From Flavobacterium gillisiae (GTDB lineage: Bacteria > Bacteroidota > Bacteroidia > Flavobacteriales > Flavobacteriaceae), in the NCBI RefSeq assembly GCF_900107635.1, contig NZ_FNRD01000001.1, positions 434,001 to 498,000 on the forward strand: DNA of 64,000 nucleotides, given 5' to 3'. A program made the translations under genes and the position numbers. Under the pieces are notes generated by a model. The model worked only from the letters and a program-made list of their open reading frames with translations, was not told where the DNA came from and ran no database searches. This document shows, piece after piece, positions 46,016-54,907 of this stretch; the stretch's first letter is position 1; every line of letters starts with the position of its first letter.

Positions 46016-47041
46016 ATGACAGCAAACCAAAAGCTAATGACACAAAAAATTTCTTTCTTTTCAACGCAATCGTACGATAAATCTTTTTTTGAAAAGTACA
46101 ACGATAATTTTGGTTTTGAACTAGAGTTTTTTGAAGTTCAATTGAATTTCCGTACAGTAGATTTAATTAAAAATACAGCTATTGTTTGTGTTTTTGTAAA
46201 TGATGTTGTAGATGCTGAAGTAATTGAAAAACTCGCAGAAAAGGGAGTAAAAATCATTGCTTTGCGTTGTGCAGGTTTTAACAATGTAGATCTTGTAGCT
46301 GCTAAAAAATCCGGTATACGAGTTTGTCGTGTTCCATCTTATTCTCCTGAGGCGGTTGCTGAGCACGCCATGGCAATGATTTTGACTTTAAATCGTAAAA
46401 CGCATAAAGCCTATAATCGAGTACGAGAACAAAATTTTTCATTAAATGGGCTTTTGGGTTTTGATTTACATGGTAAAACAGTAGGAATCATTGGAACTGG
46501 AAATATAGGCAAAGCATTTGCTAAAATTGTTTTAGGCTTTGGTTGTAAAGTTCTAGCCTTCGATATAAGTAAAGATCAAGAAATCGAGAAATTAGGAGTG
46601 CGTTATGAAACTCTGGAGACTATTTTTAAATCAGCTGATATCATTTCTTTGCATTGTCCGTTAAATGATAAAACAAAGCATATGATTAATAAAAGTTCGC
46701 TTTCGCAAATGAAAGATAACATTATGCTAATTAATACTAGTAGAGGAGGGTTGATCAATACACCGGATATTATTGAAGCGTTAAAGGACGCGAAAGTTGG
46801 TTATTTAGGGATTGATGTATACGAACAAGAAGAGAAATTATTCTTTAAAGATTTGTCTGAAGATATTATTCAAGATGATGATATACAACGATTAATGAGT
46901 TTTCCAAATGTTTTGGTAACTGCGCACCAAGCCTTTTTTACTAATGAAGCGCTTACTCAAATAGCTACAACTACTTTTGAAAATGTATCCAATCTAATCA
47001 CTAGAAATGATATTGATAATAAAGCAGCACTATTAAATTAA
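46016..47041 (+). CDS. 2-hydroxyacid dehydrogenase (D-lactate dehydrogenase type)
   Basis: 341 residues from 46016; a second ATG at 46037 (MTQKISFFSTQSYDKSFFEK) matches homologs better and is the likelier start. The NAD-binding motif is VGIIGTGNIGKAF (about 157-169). Catalytic arginine and glutamate regions are INTSRGGLINT and YEQEEKLFF, and the histidine is in VTAHQAFFT (about 309-317). The protein matches fermentative D-lactate dehydrogenase (LdhA) in overall pattern. It would reoxidise NADH under oxygen limitation, which suits the surrounding anaerobic genes. Confidence 0.88.
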   Translation: MTANQKLMTQKISFFSTQSYDKSFFEKYNDNFGFELEFFEVQLNFRTVDLIKNTAIVCVFVNDVVDAEVIEKLAEKGVKIIALRCAGFNNVDLVAAKKSGIRVCRVPSYSPEAVAEHAMAMILTLNRKTHKAYNRVREQNFSLNGLLGFDLHGKTVGIIGTGNIGKAFAKIVLGFGCKVLAFDISKDQEIEKLGVRYETLETIFKSADIISLHCPLNDKTKHMINKSSLSQMKDNIMLINTSRGGLINTPDIIEALKDAKVGYLGIDVYEQEEKLFFKDLSEDIIQDDDIQRLMSFPNVLVTAHQAFFTNEALTQIATTTFENVSNLITRNDIDNKAALLN

Positions 47042-47164
47042 AAAAACGGTTTTTTGATACTAAATACAAAGTGATGGATTCAATAAATAAAGTTATTGGA
47101 ATAGGTAATCTTTCGTGTGTCTGCCGAATCATTTAGAAAAAAGTGTTGTTTTCTATTTAAAGTT

Positions 47165-47744
47165 TTAAGACAATCGGTTATAATATATTTTATAGTTGAT
47201 AATTCTGACTTTGCAGCAATCTTTCATTATCGTAAAAATCTACATCACCGATTCTATCCTAAACCTTGTGTAGTCAGTGATTTTTTGATGTTTGAATAGA
47301 ATCAAAATTTTATTAGCAGGCAATCCTGATGTTTCCTTGAATAAATTTTAAAAAGTGATAATCCTAAACTTAGTTTTTTGACTTGGAATGTATCTTTTTG
47401 GAAAGTAAAAGCAAAAAGTATTTCCGGATTGGGGGATAATCCTCAATAATTTTTAAAAAATCCTTTTTTGATAATTTTAGAATGGTACTATCCTTAATTG
47501 TAACCCCTTTGCAGGGGTAGGTTTCATCAACGAATAGAGGAGATTCACCAAGTCCTTCTCTGGCACAAAATAGACCTTGCGTACATTTTTCTCCTTTAAT
47601 GTTTGAGTTGTATATTTTTACACCGCCGTCAATGATTTGATAATAAAAATGCGCAGCTTCTTCCTTATGAAAAACCACTTCATTTTTTTTATGTTTTGTT
47701 GCGAATGCAGCCCATGGGAAAAGGAAATTAACATCTATTGTCAT
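47165..47744 (-). pseudogene. Decayed Crp/Fnr-family regulator
   Basis: The 5' part (47744 to 47370, 124 residues) is an intact cyclic-nucleotide-binding-like domain: KNEVVFHKEEAAHFYYQIID, GLFCAREGLGESPLF and ILKLSKKDFLKIIEDYP. It stops at SKKIHSKSKN, where the DNA-binding domain should begin. In another minus-strand frame from about 47338 the sequence reads KILILFKHQK, TRFRIESVM, a TAG stop, then IFTIMKDCCKVRIINYKIYY to a stop at 47165. That resembles the usual Crp end (TGLRVETVIRTIKKM...KIINRKIYY). I conclude the gene has lost its helix-turn-helix by frameshift and nonsense mutation. The truncated protein could still be made. Confidence 0.72.
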
Positions 47745-47829
47745 ACTTGATTTGATGTTTGTTAAAGGTATATTGGTTTATTTACCAGTATATTAATGCA
47801 AATATCATATCTTTTTCACTTTAATAAAA

Positions 47830-47841
47830 TGATAATTATCA
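47830..47841. promoter_or_regulatory. Fnr/Crp-type palindrome
   Basis: TGATAATTATCA is a perfect palindrome with the TGAT-N4-ATCA core of Fnr/Crp sites. It lies 86 bases upstream of the decayed regulator and 13 bases past the nadB stop. The same 12-mer occurs at 50537-50548. Confidence 0.5.
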
Positions 47842-47853
47842 TAAGAAATTATA

Positions 47854-49434
47854 TTAAAAAAGAGCTTCTTCAGGATAATCAAGTAACGGATTAGTAATTG
47901 CTTTAGTAGCTACTATAGTTTTCATAAAGCCACCACGATTATCGGTTCTTTCGATGGAATGCTGCACAATTAAATAGCCCACAGTAATCATGTTTTGCAG
48001 TTCTCTTAGTTTAGTATTGATTTGATGGGTTTTAGATAGTGCTTCAAGTTCGTTTTGCCATAGCAGTAGTTGTGTTTTAGCGCTAATTAAATCGGTGTCA
48101 TTACGAACAATTCCGGCATTTTTACGCATTAAAAGTTGTAATTCGGCTTTCATGTTAGTTATAAAATCAGAACTGATTTCGGGTTGATTTACAGCTGTCC
48201 AATCCGAAATTATGTTTTTAGAATCTTGTTTTTTTAAGGAGGCTTTCGCCAAATAACGATAGATTTTATCTGAATAAACTAAGGCTTCCAGTAGGGAATT
48301 GGAGGCCAATCGATTGGCGCCATGCAATCCTGTTCGGGAACATTCGCCGCAGGCAAATAAATTCTCGATAGATGTTTTTCCGTCTTTATCCACCACAATG
48401 CCACCGCAAAGATAATGCTGGGCAGGAACTACTGGAATCCAATCTTTAGCAATGTCTATACCGATGCTTTTGCAACGTTCATAAATCATAGGAAAATGTT
48501 TTGTAAATGCTTCCATATCTAAATGGGTGCAATCTAAATAAACACATTCGTCCCCTGATTTTTTAAGTTCCATATCAATACTTTGCGAAACTATATCTCG
48601 CGAAGCCAATTCTTCTCTTTCATCGTAATCAAGCATGAATCGCTGTCCGTTTTTAGTACGCAAATAAGCGCCAAATCCACGAACGGCTTCCGAAATCAAA
48701 AACGCTGAGCCAGAAGATCCTTCATATAATGCAGTGGGGTGAAATTGTATAAATTCCATATCCTTGATGACTGCATTTGCACGGCTAGCCATAGCAATGC
48801 CATCTCCTGTAGCAATCACGGGATTAGTCGTGTGTCCATAAAGATGCCCAATTCCGCCAGCGGCGAGCAATGTGAAATCAGATTGGAAGGTGATGATTTT
48901 ATTCGTCTTTTGATTTAAAGCATAAGCACCGAGACACCGATTGTTTTCAGTAATTAAATCAAGGGCAAAATGATGGTCTAAGACGATAATATTTTCTTTT
49001 TGACGCACCTGTTCTAGTATGGTACGCTCAATTTCAAAACCAGTCTGATCTTTATGATGTACAACTCTGTTTTGAGAATGACCGCCTTCTTTTCCTAGGT
49101 CAAAACATCCCATAGCATTAGTGTCGAACTTAGCGCCCCAAGCAATGAGTTCTTTCAAACGTTCAGGGCCTTCGGTAACCACCATTTTTACTACAGCGAC
49201 ATCACAGAGTCCATCACCACAAATCAAGGTGTCGTCAATATGTTTTTGATAGGAATCTTCAGTTTCATTAGTGACAATGGCAATTCCGCCTTGGGCATAT
49301 TTTGTATTCGATTCGTCTGCCGAAGCCTTAGTGATAATGGTAATTTTTCTATCAGGAAATTGATCTGCGATTTTTATGGCAAAGGTCAATCCCGCTACGC
49401 CAGAACCTATTATTAAGTAATTTGTTAGTGTCAT
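47854..49434 (-). CDS. nadB: L-aspartate oxidase
   Basis: 526 residues, normal length. FAD-binding GSGVAGLTFAIKIAD (about 9-23), TKYAQGGIAIV (about 44-54), VVHHKDQTGFEIERTIL and HYLCGGIVVDKDGKTSIENL are diagnostic, as is GLHGANRLASNSLLEALVYS with the isoalloxazine contacts. It oxidises aspartate to iminoaspartate, the first step of NAD synthesis, and can use fumarate without oxygen. Its start overlaps the nadA stop by one base, so the pair is an operon. Confidence 0.97.
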   Translation of the reverse strand: MTLTNYLIIGSGVAGLTFAIKIADQFPDRKITIITKASADESNTKYAQGGIAIVTNETEDSYQKHIDDTLICGDGLCDVAVVKMVVTEGPERLKELIAWGAKFDTNAMGCFDLGKEGGHSQNRVVHHKDQTGFEIERTILEQVRQKENIIVLDHHFALDLITENNRCLGAYALNQKTNKIITFQSDFTLLAAGGIGHLYGHTTNPVIATGDGIAMASRANAVIKDMEFIQFHPTALYEGSSGSAFLISEAVRGFGAYLRTKNGQRFMLDYDEREELASRDIVSQSIDMELKKSGDECVYLDCTHLDMEAFTKHFPMIYERCKSIGIDIAKDWIPVVPAQHYLCGGIVVDKDGKTSIENLFACGECSRTGLHGANRLASNSLLEALVYSDKIYRYLAKASLKKQDSKNIISDWTAVNQPEISSDFITNMKAELQLLMRKNAGIVRNDTDLISAKTQLLLWQNELEALSKTHQINTKLRELQNMITVGYLIVQHSIERTDNRGGFMKTIVATKAITNPLLDYPEEALF

Positions 49435-50363
49435 TATTTTGATAATTCTAGCATACGTTCAATAGGAAGTAATGCTTTTTTACGAATATTTTCGGGAACA
49501 ACGATTTCTGGAGTTTCATTCAGTAAGCAGTCGTAGACTTTTTGTAAGCTGTTCATTTTCATATACGCACATTCACTGCAAGCGCAAGTGTTATCGTCTT
49601 TAGCTGGCGCCGGTATCAATATTTTTTCCGGTACTTCCTGTTGCATTTTATGAAGAATTCCTGCTTCAGTTGCGACAATAAATTTGTTGTTAGAATTTGT
49701 TTTTACATATTCAATCATTCCCGCTGTTGAACCAATGTAACTTGCCGTTTTTAAAATGTGTGTTTCTGATTCAGGATGAGCAATGATGGTCGCATCAGGA
49801 TGCAGTTTATGAACTTCTATTAATTTATCCAATGAAAATGCTTCGTGAACCACACAGGATCCATCCCAAAGCAGCATTTCACGACCCGTTTTTTCAATAA
49901 TATATTTTCCTAAGTTCTTGTCTGGCGCAAAAATAATAGGTCTATCTTTTAGTACTGATTCTACTATTTTTACCGCATTTGATGACGTACAAACAATATC
50001 GCTTAATGCTTTGATTTCGGCAGAGCAGTTCACATAGGTGATGACAATATGGTCTGGATGCTGGTCTATGAATTGTTTGAACAAATCTGGTGGACAGGAT
50101 TCTGCTAACGAACAGCCTGCTTTTAAATCCGGTAAAATTACTTTCTTGGTCGGGTTTAATATTTTGGCGGTTTCAGCCATAAAATGAACTCCAGCAAAAA
50201 GGATAATGTCAGCATCCACTTTCATAGCTTCCTGCGATAAACCCAAACTATCTCCCACATAATCCGCTATATCCTGAATATCGGCTTCTTGATAATAATG
50301 GGCTAGAATAACCGCATTTTTCTCCTTTTTCAATTCCAATATTCTCTCTTTAAGATTTTTCAT
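49434..50363 (-). CDS. nadA: Quinolinate synthase
   Basis: 309 residues. Three cysteine regions that bind the single [4Fe-4S] cluster are seen: [13 protein letters not shown] (about 93-105), [20 protein letters not shown] and [16 protein letters not shown] (about 257-272). [19 protein letters not shown] is the N-terminal signature. It condenses iminoaspartate from NadB with dihydroxyacetone phosphate. The cluster is oxygen- and NO-sensitive, so protection by Ric and NorBC nearby would be relevant. Confidence 0.97.
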   Translation of the reverse strand: MKNLKERILELKKEKNAVILAHYYQEADIQDIADYVGDSLGLSQEAMKVDADIILFAGVHFMAETAKILNPTKKVILPDLKAGCSLAESCPPDLFKQFIDQHPDHIVITYVNCSAEIKALSDIVCTSSNAVKIVESVLKDRPIIFAPDKNLGKYIIEKTGREMLLWDGSCVVHEAFSLDKLIEVHKLHPDATIIAHPESETHILKTASYIGSTAGMIEYVKTNSNNKFIVATEAGILHKMQQEVPEKILIPAPAKDDNTCACSECAYMKMNSLQKVYDCLLNETPEIVVPENIRKKALLPIERMLELSK

Positions 50364-50536
50364 TCTCCACTCTATTTTTTTGTTGTTTTTGATTTTAAAA
50401 AGAAGATAACTTACTTAAAATAGGATTGTTAAAGATGAATCTATTTTAATTGATGTAAAAAGGACAAGCCAAATTTTCTTGTGTTTTTTTATTCTTTTTT
50501 GGACGTAAAAGTAGGTTGATATAGGACGGTTTAGTA

Positions 50537-50548
50537 TGATAATTATCA
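50537..50548. promoter_or_regulatory. Fnr/Crp-type palindrome, second copy
   Basis: The same perfect palindrome TGATAATTATCA as at 47830, 61 bases before the ATG of the 602-residue protein and 174 bases upstream of nadA. A Crp/Fnr protein could control either gene. Confidence 0.5.
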
Positions 50549-50608
50549 GGTTTTAAACAGTTTGCTTTGTCGAAATTTGTACCCTATTTGAACAAATAAA
50601 TTTTACAG

Positions 50609-52417
50609 ATGACAACAACAAAACCGTTACATACTTTCCATATCCCTGTAATGGGACTTGCCTACACGATAGACAGTCCTATTCGAGTGGCAAAGTATGG
50701 TATATCCTCTGTGATTTCGATCATAGACGATGATTTAATTGAAAAAATGAATGCCTTTTACAGCACTAAATTCAATTTGCCTTATCAAGAAATAACCCAA
50801 AAAATACACGATTATCGTGCAGAACGTGTTACTTCTTATTTGAATTTAGTAGACAAAATTGTAAAAGATAAATTCGAGAGTTTCAAAAACGAACTAGCCG
50901 ATAGTAAATTGGCTTTAGAGAACTACATTGCGATGCTGCCCAACAAGTCTGAGATAAAAGGCGGCTTACAGCATCTAATTGATGAAGGTGTTGCTTTTAA
51001 AGACAATATTAAAAATTTTCTTGAAAGCAATCTAACTCCTGGCGATATCGATGTCAATATCATGACTAAAGTAGACAAGGATAACTTCATTAAAGACGAG
51101 CAATTGCCAACGGAATTTAATGACGCTCATGCTTCTCTTCGTGGTTTTGCTAACAGCACACTGACTTCTTCGGTGGTGCTTTCGGCGGGAATGAATCCTA
51201 GATTGTACAGTTATTTTGAGAACTTTGATGTGTTTTTTCCAGATTTCGAGGATAAATTGAACAAGAAAATCATCTTGAAAGTAAGTGATTTTCGTTCGGC
51301 GATGATTCAGGGGAACTTTTTGGCAAAAAAAGGACTTTGGGTTTCGGAATATAGAATTGAATCAGGATTGAACTGTGGAGGACATGCATTTGCTACGGAA
51401 GGACATCTTTTAGGGCCTATTTTAGAGGAGTTCAAACAAAAGAAGGAGCAATTGATTCAATCAGCGCACGAGTTAATGGTGAAAGCCTTAGGGCAAAAAG
51501 GGAAACATATTCCTGCAAATCCTTTGGAATTAAAAATCACCGTACAAGGTGGAGTAGGAACTGCCGCGGAGCATGACTTCTTAATGGATCATTATCAAGT
51601 GGATTCTGTGGGTTGGGGTTCGCCTTTTTTATTGGTTCCAGAAGCGACTTCTGTGGATGAAGAAACAAGAACGCTTTTGGCGAAAGCCAAAGAAGAAGAT
51701 TTGTATTTGAGTCATATTTCACCATTAGGAATTCCTTTTAACACGTTGAAAGGAACTACTAATGAACTATTGAAGCAGAAAAGAATTCAGGAAAGCAACG
51801 CAGGAAGCTCTTGTCCGAAGAAATTTTTGGCGCTAAGCAAAGAATATGGTGCAAAAGGGATTTGTTCTGCTTCGAAGAAATTCCAAGATTTGAAATTAGA
51901 AGAATTAGATCATAAGAAAGAGACTTTGACGGTAGAAATGTTTGAAAATGCTAAAACTAAAATTACAGAGAAATCGTGTCTTTGTGTTGGTTTAGCCAAT
52001 GCTTCTTACTTAGAGAATGACATGAAAATTAAAGGTCAGGCACAAGGGGTGGTTATTTGTCCCGGGCCTAACATGGCTTATTTTGATCAAGAAGTATCAC
52101 TTTCTAAAATGGTGCAGCATATTTACGGGAATGCTTCGGTATTGACGGTAACGAATCGTCCGAATATGTTTGTTAAGGAATTAACGATGTATATCGATTA
52201 TCTGAAAAATGAAATTAAAGGAGTTTCTGAAGAGATTACTGCGGGCCAAATTAAAAAATGGAATTCATTTAAAAATAATCTAGCTGAAGGAATTTCATAT
52301 TATCAATCCTTGTTTGCTCAAGGAGTTGCTGCTGATAAAGCAAATGATAACATTCAATCCTTGTTACATTTTTATAAAGAAGAATTATTTGGGATTAAAA
52401 TTCCCCAATTGGCATAA
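50609..52417 (+). CDS. Conserved-looking protein of unknown function with clustered cysteines
   Basis: 602 residues; family not recognised with certainty. No signal peptide or membrane segment. Striking stretches are HIPVMGLAYTIDSPIRVAKY (11-30), SGLNCGGHAFATEG (252-265), KITVQGGVGTAAEHDFLMDH (309-328) and VDSVGWGSPFLLVPEA (331-346). These resemble the glycine-rich phosphate- or flavin-binding loops of TIM-barrel flavoproteins such as nitronate monooxygenase or glutamate synthase. Six cysteines (256, 402, 419, 457, 459, 484; SSCPKKF, KSCLCVGLANA, VICPGPNM) could hold a metal cluster. A redox enzyme is inferred. It has its own terminator and an Fnr-like palindrome upstream. Confidence 0.55.
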   Translation: MTTTKPLHTFHIPVMGLAYTIDSPIRVAKYGISSVISIIDDDLIEKMNAFYSTKFNLPYQEITQKIHDYRAERVTSYLNLVDKIVKDKFESFKNELADSKLALENYIAMLPNKSEIKGGLQHLIDEGVAFKDNIKNFLESNLTPGDIDVNIMTKVDKDNFIKDEQLPTEFNDAHASLRGFANSTLTSSVVLSAGMNPRLYSYFENFDVFFPDFEDKLNKKIILKVSDFRSAMIQGNFLAKKGLWVSEYRIESGLNCGGHAFATEGHLLGPILEEFKQKKEQLIQSAHELMVKALGQKGKHIPANPLELKITVQGGVGTAAEHDFLMDHYQVDSVGWGSPFLLVPEATSVDEETRTLLAKAKEEDLYLSHISPLGIPFNTLKGTTNELLKQKRIQESNAGSSCPKKFLALSKEYGAKGICSASKKFQDLKLEELDHKKETLTVEMFENAKTKITEKSCLCVGLANASYLENDMKIKGQAQGVVICPGPNMAYFDQEVSLSKMVQHIYGNASVLTVTNRPNMFVKELTMYIDYLKNEIKGVSEEITAGQIKKWNSFKNNLAEGISYYQSLFAQGVAADKANDNIQSLLHFYKEELFGIKIPQLA

Positions 52418-52422
52418 ATAAA

Positions 52423-52459
52423 AAAATCGGCTTGAAATTTTTCAAGCCGATTTTTTTTA
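52423..52459. terminator. Bidirectional terminator
   Basis: AAAAAATCGGCTTGAAA and TTTCAAGCCGATTTTTTTT form a strong hairpin between the 602-residue protein and the convergent Rrf2 gene. Confidence 0.9.
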
Positions 52460-52472
52460 GTCTTATTTTGTG

Positions 52473-52907
52473 TTAATACCTCAAGAAAGTATCACCCGAT
52501 TTAATTCCCAGTGCGAGTTCTTCGAGATTGGTGTTTTCGAGCATTGTTGCCAATCCATTTCTGATTTCTTTAAATTTGTCATGAACAGGACATGGATGAT
52601 CTTCAGAACAATGATTTAAACCTAATCCACAACCTGTAAAAACACGATCGCCATCAATCGCAGACACTATTTGTATTAGTTTGATTTGGCTCATGGTGTT
52701 TTTAGGAATTTCAAAACCACCACCAACTCCTTTAATGGAATGGATAATATTATTTTTGGAAAGGATTTGCAAAATTTTAGCTGTAAAAGCCTCAGGAGAA
52801 TCTATTTTTTGCGCAATGTCTTTCAATCCCACTCGGTTGTCTTGGTAAGATTGAGAAGCGATAAAAATAGTGGCACGAATGCCGTATTCACAGGTTTTTG
52901 AAAACAT
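52473..52907 (-). CDS. Rrf2 family regulator, NsrR-like
   Basis: 144 residues. The N-terminal winged helix (GLKDIAQKIDSPEAFTAKIL, 27-46; IKGVGGGFEI) is typical of Rrf2 proteins. Three cysteines lie at 93, 100 and 106 (FTGCGLGLNHC, SEDHPCPVHD), close to the C93/C99/C105 pattern that binds an iron-sulfur cluster in NsrR. NsrR senses nitric oxide through that cluster and represses NO-detoxifying genes. The location beside hemerythrin, ric and nor genes supports an NO-sensing role. Shared palindromes upstream of ric and norC are its likely targets. Confidence 0.82.
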   Translation of the reverse strand: MFSKTCEYGIRATIFIASQSYQDNRVGLKDIAQKIDSPEAFTAKILQILSKNNIIHSIKGVGGGFEIPKNTMSQIKLIQIVSAIDGDRVFTGCGLGLNHCSEDHPCPVHDKFKEIRNGLATMLENTNLEELALGIKSGDTFLRY

Positions 52908-52982
52908 AATTTGTTTTTTTCAAAATTACGAAATAAGTTTAATATTCAGGTTTAATTATTTTGGCAAAAGCAGCATTTGTTT

Positions 52983-53085
52983 TGGACACGAATTACACAA
53001 ATTTTCACAAATAGCAAAGAATTTAAAGAAAATAATTATACTGATTTTTCATTAACAGTTCGTGGTAATTTGTGTCTTTTTGTAT
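52983..53085. repeat. Inverted repeat reaching into the end of the next gene
   Basis: GGACACGAATTACACAAATT at about 52983 pairs, imperfectly, with AGTTCGTGGTAATTTGTGTC at about 53056-53075. The right arm encodes the last residues of the membrane protein at 53036, so the repeat seems to have replaced the original 3' end. Confidence 0.6.
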
Positions 53086-54289
53086 TTTGTTGCCAAAGCA
53101 AATTCACAGTTATCATCAAAATTCCCGTTGCCAGTGGTACACTACCAATAAACAAATTTATATAATAATTTGGAAGTATTCCCATGTCAAAATACAAATA
53201 CAAACCTTGTAGAAATAACAAGATCTCGGTAGCTACAAAACCGATCAAAAAAACTTGGATACCCCCTTTATGAAATGCGTTTTTAGTATTTAAAAATTTA
53301 TTTTGCAAAGCAAAGCCAAACAGAAATCCAGTGATGATTCCAAGCATGGTCAGATGTATATATCCAATAACAAAATTCCGAATTTGATGCGACATCTGAG
53401 CCAATTCAGGTACTAAAACAACCAATTGAATTCCGATTTTTAATACCAACGAAAATAGAGCAAAACCATAAACTGTTTTTTCTAAAGAAGATAAAGTACC
53501 AAAAAACACTTGTAATTGTGATCTAGTGTTTTGAATAAAAAGTACAGCAGCAACCAATTGTAGTACCACACCAACAACATTTATCCAATAAAAAACAGGA
53601 TTGGTAAGAAACCAACTTACCGGCAAAGCCAAAGTCATGATCGTTGCAATAACGAATAAGGTGTAGAACAAACGGAATTTTTTATCGTCAATTTTTAATT
53701 TTATTTGTTGAAAAAACAAGGCTAAAACAGCGAATAAAAACCAGCCATTAAATTGAAAATGAAGAAAATACTGAATGCATATTTGGTAAAAAGCACTTGA
53801 TTTTCCCAGTAATCCAACCGCTGGTCCCAGACACCAAACTCCGAAAGTAGAGAAAACCATAAAAAGTAAAGCGGTACGCAGCATTATTTTTTCGGGGAAA
53901 GTAGCGGGTTTTGCCTCTTTCCAAATGAGTCGAGCAAAATAATAGCTGCAAAAAATATGAAGAGTAGAAAAAAGGATAGAGACAAAAGCATAACCTTGAG
54001 CAGGGAAATCCAGCATCATGCCAATGACGGCGACTTCAGTAATCCAAAATAAGCGATTGTAAATTCGTTTTTGTTGTGCGTCTTTTGGAACAAAATTATA
54101 AACGATTAAACAATACAACATCATATAAACCCAGCCCAGCATGGCTACATGGGAATGACCATGCATTAAAAACTGAAAATTTACGCCTTCGATTGGAGAA
54201 ACATACATCCAACGGAGGAGCAATCCCATTAACGAGGCAATAAAAAAATTTGCAAAACAAATTACTATCCAATGTTTTTTCATAATCAA
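53036..54289 (-). CDS. Multi-pass membrane protein related to heme-copper oxidase subunit I/NnrS
   Basis: 417 residues with about 12 hydrophobic segments. Conserved-looking histidines lie in membrane helices: FLMHGHSHVAMLGWVYMM (H43, H45, H47), QYFLHFQFNGWFLF (about 188-201) and GYIHLTMLGIITGFLFGFAL (about 323-342). This recalls the heme-ligand pattern of subunit I of cbb3 oxidase and NO reductase, and of NnrS. It may bind heme or copper and act in the NO response; that is inference from motif and neighbourhood. The last dozen residues come from an intergenic repeat. Confidence 0.6.
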   Translation of the reverse strand: MIMKKHWIVICFANFFIASLMGLLLRWMYVSPIEGVNFQFLMHGHSHVAMLGWVYMMLYCLIVYNFVPKDAQQKRIYNRLFWITEVAVIGMMLDFPAQGYAFVSILFSTLHIFCSYYFARLIWKEAKPATFPEKIMLRTALLFMVFSTFGVWCLGPAVGLLGKSSAFYQICIQYFLHFQFNGWFLFAVLALFFQQIKLKIDDKKFRLFYTLFVIATIMTLALPVSWFLTNPVFYWINVVGVVLQLVAAVLFIQNTRSQLQVFFGTLSSLEKTVYGFALFSLVLKIGIQLVVLVPELAQMSHQIRNFVIGYIHLTMLGIITGFLFGFALQNKFLNTKNAFHKGGIQVFLIGFVATEILLFLQGLYLYFDMGILPNYYINLFIGSVPLATGILMITVNLLWQQNTKRHKLPRTVNEKSV

Positions 54290-54360
54290 TTTCTCATATT
54301 GACCGTAACTTTTAGCTGAATTTTGAAAAGAGAACGATCTAGAAAGTAAGGGTATAAAAC

Positions 54361-54387
54361 CTTAACTTTTCTTAATTTCTTAATGGT
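54361..54387. repeat. 27-base repeat also present before the small nrdD gene
   Basis: The 27 bases beginning CTTAACTTTTCTTAATTTCT are identical, inverted, to 55763-55789. It lies between the hemerythrin stop and the membrane protein start. Confidence 0.8.
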
Positions 54388-54400
54388 TCAAAACATAATT

Positions 54401-54865
54401 TTAAAGCCAAAATGCATTATCATCTTTTTCAACAAAAGCTTCTTCGGTATGAATTTCTTTAATTTTTGCTAATTGATCTGCGGTGGCTACTTTTTGAATT
54501 TCAGCAAATAATACGCGCTCTTCAAAACGAATGTGTGCTTCCAATTCTTTGTCAATTAGACTAAGGTTTTCTTTTAAATCGGTAGTCGCGTTGAATAAAT
54601 CTTTGAGACGGCTATGTTCTGACAACGCTTGTTGAATCAATGGATTATTATCACCTAAAATCGTAAAGATATATTTTTCTTCTAATTCAAAATGGGGTTT
54701 TAAATGCTTTTCAAAAAACCAATCGGTGTATTCTTTAATGCGTTCTAGTGATACTTCCTTTTTTATTCCAGTGCGTATTTTCCAGCATAACAATAATCCG
54801 TGATGATGGTCATGGCTTAATGGCTGTAATTCTGGGGCTCTTTTTAATGGTTTAGTATCGCTCAT
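54401..54865 (-). CDS. Hemerythrin-like domain protein
   Basis: 154 residues. Di-iron ligand motifs run in order: PLSHDHHHGLLLCWKI (about 16-31), HLKPHFELEEKYIF (about 54-67), SEHSRLKDLF (about 83-92) and ELEAHIRFEERVLFAEIQ (about 108-125). This is a complete hemerythrin set. It may bind oxygen or NO, or store iron. It lies among anaerobic and NO genes, downstream of nrdG. Confidence 0.85.
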   Translation of the reverse strand: MSDTKPLKRAPELQPLSHDHHHGLLLCWKIRTGIKKEVSLERIKEYTDWFFEKHLKPHFELEEKYIFTILGDNNPLIQQALSEHSRLKDLFNATTDLKENLSLIDKELEAHIRFEERVLFAEIQKVATADQLAKIKEIHTEEAFVEKDDNAFWL

Positions 54866-54907
54866 GAGATGTTTTTAAATTAATGGTTTATAAATACAAT
54901 GGAATAA

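Noticed and set aside
47117..47299. 60-codon plus-strand ORF in the gap after the D-lactate dehydrogenase gene
   Set aside because: It runs antisense to the decayed Crp/Fnr DNA-binding domain and has no protein-like features.
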